Below, in pieces: positions 13,353 through 20,929 of a DNA stretch of 22,837 nt (position 1 is the first letter of the stretch; the number at the start of each line of letters is the position of its first letter). Below the pieces are notes generated by a model. The model searched no databases and had not been told where the DNA came from. It saw nothing but the letters and a program-made list of their open reading frames with translations. The position numbers and the translations under genes were made by a program. Location of the stretch: the NCBI GenBank assembly GCA_946482495.1, contig CAMLRV010000013.1:1-22837 (forward strand). The letters run 5' to 3'. This DNA comes from an uncultured Flavobacteriia bacterium (lineage in GTDB: Bacteria; Bacteroidota; Bacteroidia; Flavobacteriales; Flavobacteriaceae).

Positions 13353-14714
13353 TTAGCCAAATAATTGTTCTACCAAATCTTCAATTTTACTCAATAATCG
13401 GACTTCAATTTTGAAATCTTTTGGATTGATTTTATTATGTTTCGATACGAAAATAGTTGAAAAACCTAACTTTTCAGCTTCATGAATGCGTTGTTCCACT
13501 TTATTCACGGGACGAATTTCGCCAGTTAAACCTACTTCGCCAGCAAAACAGAAATCTTTATCAATTGTTATGTCTTCGTTTGAGGATAAAATAGCAGAAA
13601 CAACCGCTAAATCAATGGCTGGATCGTCTACATTAATTCCGCCAGTAATATTTAAAAACACGTCTTTTGCTCCCAATCGGAAACCAGCTCGTTTTTCTAA
13701 AACCGCTAAAATCATGTTCAATCTTTTCAGATTATAACCAGTAGTGCTTCGTTGAGGTGTACCATAAACTGCGGTTGAAACTAAAGCTTGAATTTCAATC
13801 ATTAACGGACGCATACCTTCAATTGTGGTAGCAATTGCCGTTCCGGAAAGGTAATTGTCTTTATTGGAAATTAATATTTCAGATGGATTGGAAACTTCTC
13901 GTAAACCACTACCAAGCATTTCATAAATTCCTAATTCGGCAGTAGAACCAAATCGGTTTTTTAAGGCACGAAGAATTCTATATACATGATTTCGATCGCC
14001 TTCAAATTGCAAAACGGTATCTACCATATGTTCCAAAATCTTCGGACCAGCAATAGTTCCATCTTTGGTAATATGACCAATTAAAATTACGGGAACATTA
14101 GTTTCTTTGGCAAATTTTATGAGTTCGGCGGTACATTCTCTAATTTGAGAAATACTTCCGGCAGAAGATTCAATATAATCGGTTTGTAAGGTTTGAATTG
14201 AATCGATAATTACCACTTCTGGTTCAATTTCTTCAATTTGACGAAAGATATTTTGCGTTTTGGTTTCTGTTAAAATGAAACAATTATCAGTTTGACCCGT
14301 AATTCTTTCGGCGCGCATTTTTATTTGTTTCTGACTTTCTTCGCCCGAAACATATAAAGTTTTATAGGGTAATTTTAAGGATATTTGTAGCAATAAAGTA
14401 CTTTTTCCAATTCCGGGTTCACCACCTAAAAGTGTGAGTGAACCAGGAACCAAACCGCCACCTAAAACACGATTTAATTCGCCGTCTGTGGTGTTCATTC
14501 GGATTTCTTCCGAAGTGGAAATTTCATTTATTTTTAATGGCTTAGCTGCTTTTTTGGTTTCTGAAGTGGCACTTCGCCAAGCTTGTTTTTCTTCTTTCTG
14601 AATGATTTCTTCTACTATTGTATTCCATTGTTTACAAGAAGTACATTGTCCTAACCATTTGGCGTAATTTGTGCCGCAATTTTGACAAAAAAAAGAAGTT
14701 TTTAGTTTAGCCAT
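13353..14714 (-). CDS. radA: DNA repair protein RadA
   Basis: 453 residues, full length. RadA is a DnaB-like ATP-driven branch-migration helicase acting in recombination and repair. The N-terminal C4 zinc finger has Cys10, Cys13, Cys24 and Cys27 (CQNCGTNYAKWLGQCTSC). The RecA-like core follows, with Walker A GGEPGIGKST (97-106), Walker B VVIIDS (167-172) and the RadA-specific KNRFG (252-256). The C-terminal third is the Lon-protease-like domain (GGINVDDPAIDLAVVSAILSS, GEVGLTGEIRPV), catalytically inactive in this family. It lies 21 bp after the esterase-fold gene and 2 bp before the HExxH gene. Confidence 0.97.
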   Translation of the reverse strand: MAKLKTSFFCQNCGTNYAKWLGQCTSCKQWNTIVEEIIQKEEKQAWRSATSETKKAAKPLKINEISTSEEIRMNTTDGELNRVLGGGLVPGSLTLLGGEPGIGKSTLLLQISLKLPYKTLYVSGEESQKQIKMRAERITGQTDNCFILTETKTQNIFRQIEEIEPEVVIIDSIQTLQTDYIESSAGSISQIRECTAELIKFAKETNVPVILIGHITKDGTIAGPKILEHMVDTVLQFEGDRNHVYRILRALKNRFGSTAELGIYEMLGSGLREVSNPSEILISNKDNYLSGTAIATTIEGMRPLMIEIQALVSTAVYGTPQRSTTGYNLKRLNMILAVLEKRAGFRLGAKDVFLNITGGINVDDPAIDLAVVSAILSSNEDITIDKDFCFAGEVGLTGEIRPVNKVEQRIHEAEKLGFSTIFVSKHNKINPKDFKIEVRLLSKIEDLVEQLFG

Positions 14715-14735
14715 TATGCTATTTTATTTTAAATT

Positions 14736-15953
14736 TTATTCGTCTTTTTTTGGTTCTTCTGTTGGAGTTTCTGTTGGCGTTTCAGCAGGAACTTCTTCTG
14801 CTTTTGGTTCTTCTTTTTTACCTTTTAATGCTTCTGCTCTGTCTAGTAAATAATTTTTAGTTAAATCGCCAATTGGTTCTTGTGTATAAGCTCTCATGTA
14901 TTCTTTAGCCGCTCTTTTATAGTCGCCCGTTTTTTCGAAATACATTCCACGTTGATAAGTTCCTAACATGGTTTTTGGATATTGCTTGTCTGAATATTCC
15001 GCTAATAATTGAAATTCATCATAAGCTTTATTTTTAAGAATTGCCGCTTCAATTGCTTTGAAATCTGACATTCTTGGTTGCATTTTGATACCAATTTTCT
15101 TTTCGATATAATCGTATTTGTCAATTAAATATTGCGCATATCCTTTTTCTAATTTTAGAATTTTTTCATTGAATTCTAATTTTGAAATTGGTTGATATCC
15201 ATTGAAAATAAAGTAAAAAGCACTCGGAATTGCTTCTGCTACTAATGAATAATGTGAAGTGTTTTTGAAAACATCGTATCTGTAAATTACGTTTGGATTT
15301 TTTAGATCCTTAGCCACATCATCTACTTTTTTAGTTTTTTCTTGAATTTCTTCTAAGTCACCAGTAGAAGTTGCATGATAGTAAAAAATTGGCTTTTGAA
15401 TTTTGCCTAATCTTTCAACAATTCGATCTTCCATAGCTGGAGCCATTTCTGGAGCTAAAGAAATAAATGCATTAAAAATTGGGTCGTCTTTGTATAAATA
15501 GAAATTTAAAAATCCTGCTGTTGTGTCATGTCCGGCAATCATTCTAAAAGGCAATGTTCTGTATTTCTGTTGCACATAAGGTAATAATTCGAAGCCAATA
15601 AACTCGAAGAATTTTGCTCCAGATTCTGCTGGTAAACCATTTTCATCAAAATTACTATCGTTAAAACGTGCTTCGCCATAATTTTGGTTAATAGCTACAA
15701 TGATCATTTCTGGTAAATCGTCCCAATAGTTACCATATTTTAAAATTCCTGAAAATGGATCTGCTAAATATTCTCCATCTAATAAAACTAAAACGGGATA
15801 TTTTTTGGTTGGATTACTTTCGTATGAACCTGGAGTAATGATTGAAAATGTTCTTTCTTCATTTAATTTTTTAGACTGAATTTTTTCTTCAATTTTTTGA
15901 GAAAATGCAGTAACTGAAACCATTAAAAATAGTAGGATCGATTTAATTTTCAT
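14736..15953 (-). CDS. Secreted esterase-fold alpha/beta hydrolase with Asp at the nucleophile position
   Basis: 405 residues from the ATG at 15953, which begins the signal peptide MKIKSILLFLMVSVTAFSQ; an upstream in-frame start 30 bp earlier would spoil it. Residues about 20-260 follow the esterase D/COG2819 fold: KYPVLVLLDGEYL, then the nucleophile elbow and the late His (FKNTSHYSLV, His234). The elbow reads MIAGHDTTAG, so Asp143 sits where GHSxGG would place Ser. Residues about 300-375 resemble a TPR (GTYQRGMYFEKTGDYKRAAK). The last 30 residues are a Glu/Pro/Thr/Lys-rich tail of low complexity. Periplasmic. It may be a non-hydrolytic relative or use Asp as in epoxide hydrolases. Embedded in the panC operon. 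Confidence 0.78.
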   Translation of the reverse strand: MKIKSILLFLMVSVTAFSQKIEEKIQSKKLNEERTFSIITPGSYESNPTKKYPVLVLLDGEYLADPFSGILKYGNYWDDLPEMIIVAINQNYGEARFNDSNFDENGLPAESGAKFFEFIGFELLPYVQQKYRTLPFRMIAGHDTTAGFLNFYLYKDDPIFNAFISLAPEMAPAMEDRIVERLGKIQKPIFYYHATSTGDLEEIQEKTKKVDDVAKDLKNPNVIYRYDVFKNTSHYSLVAEAIPSAFYFIFNGYQPISKLEFNEKILKLEKGYAQYLIDKYDYIEKKIGIKMQPRMSDFKAIEAAILKNKAYDEFQLLAEYSDKQYPKTMLGTYQRGMYFEKTGDYKRAAKEYMRAYTQEPIGDLTKNYLLDRAEALKGKKEEPKAEEVPAETPTETPTEEPKKDE

Positions 15954-15991
15954 GAGTGATTGCTTTAATAAATAAAGTAGCAATATACTAA

Positions 15992-16951
15992 TTATTTTTT
16001 ATTATAAAGCGGTAAAATTGCGTAAGATAATAACCCGAGTAAAATGGTTAAAATAGTTTGAGAAGTCCATACTAACCAGCCAAAAGCAGTTCCTATGTCA
16101 TTTGAAATTCCGTATAAAGAAAATATCATAGCGATGGCTAGTGGATAAGCGCCTAAACCACCATTGGTAAAACCAACAGCTAAACTTCCAAAAATGAAGC
16201 CCATGATTACAATGTCGAAACTAATGTTTGATGTTTCTGGTAATGCAAAAATGGTTACATAAAACATGATCAAATAGGAAAACCAAATGAAAAAAGAAAA
16301 GAAAATATATTTCCATTTGTCTTTCATTTTTAAAATACTTGTCATCCCTTCAATTAATCCAGAAAGTTTATTTTTTAATTTTTTGATGATATTCCATTCG
16401 GCATAAATCCAAATTAAAAGAAAAATAACACCTAAAATTAAACCAACAACACTGAATAAAATAATTTTTTCTAAAGCTACCTTTTCTTTGATGAAGTTGT
16501 ATAGTTTTTCAAATTGTAAAATAAATGCTAGTCCAACAAATAAAAAGAAGATAAGTAAATCTACAATTCGTTCCGCTACAATTGTTCCAAAACCTTTATC
16601 AAAAGGTACATTTTCATATTTTTTTAATAGAGCGGCACGTGTAATTTCTCCAGATCTTGGGATGGTTAAATTCATAAAATAGGAAATGCAAACCGACATT
16701 AAATCGTTTTTAAAATCTGTTTTGTATCCTAAATGAAGTAATGAATATTTCCATCTATAAGCTCTTGCCCAATAGCCAAACAAAGCTACAAATAGCGATA
16801 AATAAATATAAAAATAATTGGCTTGTTGAAAGCTCAGCTTAATTTTATTTAATTCTTCCGAAGATAATGTGGTGTATTGATAATAAATTAGTCCGAAACC
16901 TAATAGCAACGGAACAAATATGGATGCAATTTTACCTAATTTCGCTTTCAA
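15992..16951 (-). CDS. UPF0104/YbhN-like membrane protein (LPG synthase transmembrane domain family)
   Basis: 319 residues with about eight predicted membrane helices. The family signature is present: TIPRSGEITRAALLKKYENVPFDKGFGTIVAERIVDLL and, near the end, GFTNGGLGAYPLAIAM. This domain is shared with the flippase half of MprF and with UPF0104 proteins proposed to move lipids across the inner membrane. The soluble aminoacyl-transferase half of MprF is absent, so it is not a lysyl-phosphatidylglycerol synthase by itself. The start lies 2 bp after the panD stop, so translation is likely coupled. The substrate is unknown. Confidence 0.85.
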   Translation of the reverse strand: MKAKLGKIASIFVPLLLGFGLIYYQYTTLSSEELNKIKLSFQQANYFYIYLSLFVALFGYWARAYRWKYSLLHLGYKTDFKNDLMSVCISYFMNLTIPRSGEITRAALLKKYENVPFDKGFGTIVAERIVDLLIFFLFVGLAFILQFEKLYNFIKEKVALEKIILFSVVGLILGVIFLLIWIYAEWNIIKKLKNKLSGLIEGMTSILKMKDKWKYIFFSFFIWFSYLIMFYVTIFALPETSNISFDIVIMGFIFGSLAVGFTNGGLGAYPLAIAMIFSLYGISNDIGTAFGWLVWTSQTILTILLGLLSYAILPLYNKK

Positions 16952-16953
16952 AA

Positions 16954-17304
16954 TTAAGTTAAAGAATTATCTTTTTCGTTAGGGAAAACCAAACAAGGTT
17001 TGAACGATTTTGCTTCTTCGAAGTCAATAATTCCGTAAGCAATAATGATAATTATATCACCTCGGTGTACTTTTCTGGCTGCAGGTCCGTTTAAGGTAAT
17101 TTCACCTGTATTTCTTGGTCCTTTAATGGCATAAGTTTCTAAACGTTCTCCGTTGTTAATGTTTACAATAGAAACTTTTTCACCTTCTACAATATTGGCA
17201 GCTTCTAGTAAAGCTTCATCTATTGTGATACTTCCAATATAATTTAAATCGGCTCCAGTAACAGAAACTCTGTGTATTTTGGATTTTACTACTTGTATTT
17301 GCAT
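16954..17304 (-). CDS. panD: Aspartate 1-decarboxylase, pyruvoyl-dependent
   Basis: 116 residues, the normal size. It makes beta-alanine from L-aspartate for pantothenate and CoA synthesis in the cytoplasm. The self-cleavage site is Gly24-Ser25 in [10 protein letters not shown], which yields the pyruvoyl group at Ser25. Lys9 and His11 in KSKIHRV, the [12 protein letters not shown] segment, and [20 protein letters not shown] are conserved. It directly follows panC (36-bp gap), which uses its product. Confidence 0.96.
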   Translation of the reverse strand: MQIQVVKSKIHRVSVTGADLNYIGSITIDEALLEAANIVEGEKVSIVNINNGERLETYAIKGPRNTGEITLNGPAARKVHRGDIIIIIAYGIIDFEEAKSFKPCLVFPNEKDNSLT

Positions 17305-17340
17305 GGTGCAAAGTTAATTAATTAGAATAAATTTTATAAT

Positions 17341-18189
17341 TTATTTTAATGAAATATTATCAATTAAGCGAATGTTTTCTATAAAAACCGCAATGAAACC
17401 TCTGTATTTTTTGTTTTTCACTTTTCTTTTGCAGGTTAAAAGTGTGTCTTCAGCTGCAATTTCAAAATATTCTAAAGTAAAATTCGGATGTTTTTTAAAT
17501 TCTTTTTCCACAAATAAAACTACTTCATTTGCTGATTTTGAAATAAATTTTTCTTTGGCTTGGGAAAGGATTTTATAAATAATTTTCGCTTCATTTCTAG
17601 CGCTTTCTGAAAGTCTTTCATTTCGGCTACTCATTGCTAAACCACTGGTTTCTCTGTGAATAGGACAGCCAATAATAGTAACTGGAATTTTATATTTTGA
17701 AACTAATTTTTTGACAATTTGTAATTGTTGAAAGTCTTTTTCTCCAAAATAGGCATTTGTAGGTTGTATAATTTCGAAAAGTTTTTTTACAATTGTTCCT
17801 ACACCGTCAAAATGACCAGGACGGTGTTTTCCTTCCATTTGGTTCTCTAAGCCATCATAATAAAATGTGGTTGAAATCGTTTTGCCTTCATAAATATCTT
17901 CTACACTTGGTGCGTAAATAAGTATGTTTTTATTTAGTTGTTGCACAAGTGCCACATCTTTTTCCAACGTTCTTGGGTATTTTTTTAAATCTTCCGCGTT
18001 ATTAAACTGGGTAGGGTTGACAAAAATACTTAAAACTGTGATTTCATTTTCTGCTAAAGATTGCTTCAATAATGACAAGTGGCCTTTGTGTAAAGCCCCC
18101 ATAGTTGGTACAAATCCGATTTTTTTGGATTGATTTTTTACTTGATTAATTTCAATTTGAAGCTCTTTTTGAGTCTGAAAAACGTGCAT
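17341..18189 (-). CDS. panC: Pantothenate synthetase (pantoate--beta-alanine ligase)
   Basis: 282 residues, full length. It joins pantoate and beta-alanine using ATP through a pantoyl-adenylate. The nucleotidyl-transferase signature is FVPTMGALHKGH (HxGH at 34-37), followed by SIFVNPTQF, EGKHRPGHFDGVGTIVKKL, YFGEKDFQQLQ and the MSSRNERLS loop that plays the KMSKS role. It is first gene of a six-gene minus-strand operon (panC, panD, UPF0104, esterase fold, radA, HExxH). Its promoter lies in the divergent gap shared with the glycosyltransferase-like gene. Confidence 0.97.
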   Translation of the reverse strand: MHVFQTQKELQIEINQVKNQSKKIGFVPTMGALHKGHLSLLKQSLAENEITVLSIFVNPTQFNNAEDLKKYPRTLEKDVALVQQLNKNILIYAPSVEDIYEGKTISTTFYYDGLENQMEGKHRPGHFDGVGTIVKKLFEIIQPTNAYFGEKDFQQLQIVKKLVSKYKIPVTIIGCPIHRETSGLAMSSRNERLSESARNEAKIIYKILSQAKEKFISKSANEVVLFVEKEFKKHPNFTLEYFEIAAEDTLLTCKRKVKNKKYRGFIAVFIENIRLIDNISLK

Positions 18190-18208
18190 AACGAAATATA
18201 ATAAAATG

Positions 18209-18216
18209 CAAACTTA
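18209..18216 (-). promoter_or_regulatory. Putative -7 promoter element of the panC operon
   Basis: On the minus strand TAAGTTTG matches TAnnTTTG and lies 19 bp before the panC ATG. A clear -33 TTG is not seen at the right distance. Confidence 0.45.
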
Positions 18217-18248
18217 CTATTTTAGTAAGATAAGTCCATAAATTTTTA

Positions 18249-18256
18249 TAATTTTG
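18249..18256 (+). promoter_or_regulatory. Putative -7 promoter element of the GT5N-DUF4270-glmS operon
   Basis: TAATTTTG matches TAnnTTTG and lies 30 bp before the ATG at 18287. It is 32 bp from the divergent panC element, so the two promoters share one short control region. Confidence 0.45.
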
Positions 18257-18286
18257 CATATTAAACAAAAATATAACATTTATTTT

Positions 18287-19093
18287 ATGAATGATAAGAG
18301 GATATTATATGTATCATCTGAAGTAGTGCCTTATTTAGCTGAAAATGAAGTGTCATTACATTCTTATGAATTGCCGAAAATGATTAATGAAGAAGGAGGG
18401 CAAATAAGAATTTTTATGCCAAGATATGGGAATATCAATGAACGCAGACACCAATTACATGAAGTAATTAGACTTTCTGGAATGAATTTGGTTGTTAATG
18501 ATATGGATATGCCTTTAATTATCAAAGTGGCATCTATACCTAAAGAAAGAATTCAAGTTTACTTTATAGACAACGACGAGTATTTTAAAAGAAAAGCTAC
18601 TTTTTCTGATGAAGAAGGTGTGTTGTATCCAGATAATGATGAAAGAGCTATTTTCTTTGCAAAAGGAGTAGTGGAAACAGTTAAAAAATTAAATTGGGTG
18701 CCAGATATAATTCATGTTCATGGTTGGATGGCTTCATTATTACCAGTTTATTTGAAACATTATTATAAAGATGAGGGTATTTTTGTAGATACTAAAATTA
18801 TTACTTCTGTTTATGCTACTGATTTTGAAGGAACTTTAGATACAGAAATGATTACTAAATTGGCTTATGATAATATACCTTCTGAAGCTATTTCGGTTTA
18901 TAAAGAACCTATTTTTAATAATTTAATGAAAGCAACAATTGATCATTCTGATGGAATTATTATTGCTTCAAATGACTTGTCGTCAGATTTAACAAAATAT
19001 ATAGAAACTTCGAAAAAACCTTTTTTACCTTTCACCCCGAAAGAAACTTTCAAAGAAACGTATTTAGAGTTTATAAAAAATAAAGTACAATAA
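18287..19093 (+). CDS. Stand-alone glycogen/starch synthase N-terminal (GT5) domain
   Basis: 268 residues from the ATG at 18287; an upstream TTG would start at the promoter and is rejected. It matches only the N-terminal Rossmann half of GlgA: RILYVSSEVVPY, RIFMPRYGNINERR, an EEGVLYPDNDERAIFFAKGVVE segment and IIHVHGWMASLLPVYLK. Full GlgA has about 480 residues with a second nucleotide-binding domain, which is absent. The KTGGLG loop near the N terminus, which binds ADP-glucose, is replaced by AENEVSLHSYE. Glycogen synthesis is thus unlikely; a binding or regulatory role is possible. It lies 5 bp before the DUF4270 gene and in one operon with glmS. Confidence 0.85.
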   Translation: MNDKRILYVSSEVVPYLAENEVSLHSYELPKMINEEGGQIRIFMPRYGNINERRHQLHEVIRLSGMNLVVNDMDMPLIIKVASIPKERIQVYFIDNDEYFKRKATFSDEEGVLYPDNDERAIFFAKGVVETVKKLNWVPDIIHVHGWMASLLPVYLKHYYKDEGIFVDTKIITSVYATDFEGTLDTEMITKLAYDNIPSEAISVYKEPIFNNLMKATIDHSDGIIIASNDLSSDLTKYIETSKKPFLPFTPKETFKETYLEFIKNKVQ

Positions 19094-19098
19094 TTATA

Positions 19099-20916
19099 AT
19101 GAAAAAGATACTAGCGGTTACTTCTTTAATTTTTTCAATGGTTTTTATGTCTTGTGATCAAGATTTTAATACTATTGGGGCAGATTTAGTTGGTGATGAA
19201 CATTTTGATTTTGATAAACATGAAGCTGATGTGAAAGCTTCTTCATTCGCTACAGGAGAAGTACAAACAAATAATTTGACAATCAATCCATTAGGTTTTT
19301 ATAAAAATCCTTATTTTGGAGAAACTAAAGCAAATTTTGTTTCTCAAATAGCTATGAATTTGGCGCAACCTAAATTTGGTACAAGTGTGCAAATTGAGAA
19401 TGTAAAATTATATATTCCTTTCTTTAGTCATATCACAGCAACAGATAGTGATGGGGCAAATACTTATGTTTTAGATTCAATTTTCGGAGCAGATCCAGAA
19501 AGTAAAATGAAATTAAATGTTTTTGAAAATGGATATTATTTAAATTCATTTGATGCTAATGATCAAACTCAATCTGCAAAATATTATTCAGATATGGATG
19601 GTTTGATTGATGCTCAAAAAAGAGGTACAGATGCAAGTGGGAATTCAGTACCAGTAACATCTGGAGGTACGAGATTAAATGATAGTACTGATCCATCTCA
19701 AAACGATCAATTCTTTTTTAATAAAAATGAAATTATTGTATATAAAACTAAATTTAATACAGGATTAGGTCAAATACAATATGTTGATGCAAATGACGTT
19801 CCATTGGCAGATCAAAATGATGTTTCGTTAAGAGTAATTAAAGAGCGTTTGGCTCCTGGAATTTATTTAGACTTGAATAAAGAGTTCTTCAAGAAAAAAG
19901 TGCTTGATGCTTCTAGTGCTAATTTGTTTAATAATAATGCTTTTAAACAATATTTTAAAGGATTATATTTTCAAGTGGAACATGTGGCTGGTCAGGATGG
20001 TGCCATGGCGATGTTAAACTTTTCGAATGCTAAAATAAATTTAAATTATAGTTCTGTAAGTGAAGGTGCTGTTGCAGGTTCTGCAGCTACATCTAAAACT
20101 ATGCTCTTAACTGTTGGTGTGAATGGAGGTTCTAATACGGTTTCACTTCAAGATTTTTCATACGGCGGTGTTTTTGCAACAGGTTTAGCAAATCCTGCTA
20201 ATACTTTTGGTGATCCATCATATGGTCAAAATGAAAGATTGTATCTAAAAGGAGGAAAAGGTTCAGTAGTATATTTAGATCTTTTTGGAGATGATAAAGA
20301 ATTTGGTCCTGATGGAGATTCTGATAATGATGACGGAATTCTTGATAATGCTTCTGATCCAAGTTATCATAATGGTATTCCGGATGAATTAGATTGGTTG
20401 AGAAAACAAGGCTATTTAATTAATGATGCTTATTTGGAATTTTATGTTGACAAAACAGCAATGGCCGGAACAACTCAAGAAGAAGCTCAAAGAATTTACT
20501 TGTTCGATGCTACAAATCAAAGACCATTAATTGATTATATTTTTGATAGTAGTACGTCTACTAATCCTAAAAACAATAAATTGCTTTACGGAGGAATCAT
20601 TCAAAGAGATAATACAGGAAAAGGAGAAAAATACAAAATTAGAATCACGCAACATATTAGTAATGTACTAAATAGTACAAATGATAACTTAAATAAGAAT
20701 GTGAAATTAGGGTTAAGTGTGACTGATATGATTACCGTATCAACTAATTTCTATTATAAAAATCCTTTGACTTTTGGAGCAGGAACTGACGATGATATTA
20801 AATATTTCCCAGTGTCTTCAATTATGTCACAACAAGGAACAGTTTTACATGGTCCGGCTAGTACAGACGCAGCTAAAAGATTAAAGCTAGTTATTTATTA
20901 TACAAAACCAAATTAA
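19099..20916 (+). CDS. DUF4270 lipoprotein
   Basis: 605 residues. Lipoprotein signal MKKILAVTSLIFSMVFMSC, lipidation Cys19, followed by the family's typical QDFNTIGADLVG start. The rest is beta-rich and matches the DUF4270 layout (NPLGFYKNPYFGETKANFVSQI, VKLYIPF, LNKEFFKKKVL, YFKGLYFQVE, and a C-terminal IVIYYTKPN-like strand). Function unknown; exported, outer-membrane associated. Residues 405-417 (DGDSDNDDGILDN) followed by DPSYHNGIPDELD resemble a thrombospondin type 3 calcium-binding repeat. It lies 13 bp before glmS, and its genetic link to glmS suggests a role in envelope building. Confidence 0.85.
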   Translation: MKKILAVTSLIFSMVFMSCDQDFNTIGADLVGDEHFDFDKHEADVKASSFATGEVQTNNLTINPLGFYKNPYFGETKANFVSQIAMNLAQPKFGTSVQIENVKLYIPFFSHITATDSDGANTYVLDSIFGADPESKMKLNVFENGYYLNSFDANDQTQSAKYYSDMDGLIDAQKRGTDASGNSVPVTSGGTRLNDSTDPSQNDQFFFNKNEIIVYKTKFNTGLGQIQYVDANDVPLADQNDVSLRVIKERLAPGIYLDLNKEFFKKKVLDASSANLFNNNAFKQYFKGLYFQVEHVAGQDGAMAMLNFSNAKINLNYSSVSEGAVAGSAATSKTMLLTVGVNGGSNTVSLQDFSYGGVFATGLANPANTFGDPSYGQNERLYLKGGKGSVVYLDLFGDDKEFGPDGDSDNDDGILDNASDPSYHNGIPDELDWLRKQGYLINDAYLEFYVDKTAMAGTTQEEAQRIYLFDATNQRPLIDYIFDSSTSTNPKNNKLLYGGIIQRDNTGKGEKYKIRITQHISNVLNSTNDNLNKNVKLGLSVTDMITVSTNFYYKNPLTFGAGTDDDIKYFPVSSIMSQQGTVLHGPASTDAAKRLKLVIYYTKPN

Positions 20917-20929
20917 ACTCTTATATATT

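Noticed and set aside
15954..15983. Upstream start of the esterase-fold protein
   Set aside because: The ATG at 15953 yields a clean signal peptide; the longer form would place ten extra residues in front of it.
18254..18286. TTG start extending the glycosyltransferase-like gene by 11 codons
   Set aside because: It overlaps the putative -7 promoter element; the ATG at 18287 begins directly before the first beta strand.
18287..20916. Frameshifted full-length GlgA
   Set aside because: The 268-residue ORF ends cleanly and the next gene starts 5 bp later as a DUF4270 lipoprotein, with no trace of the GT1-like C-terminal domain in any frame.
20917..20929. glmS ribozyme or riboswitch upstream of glmS
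   Set aside because: The gap to the previous gene is only 13 bp and contains no room for the ribozyme.
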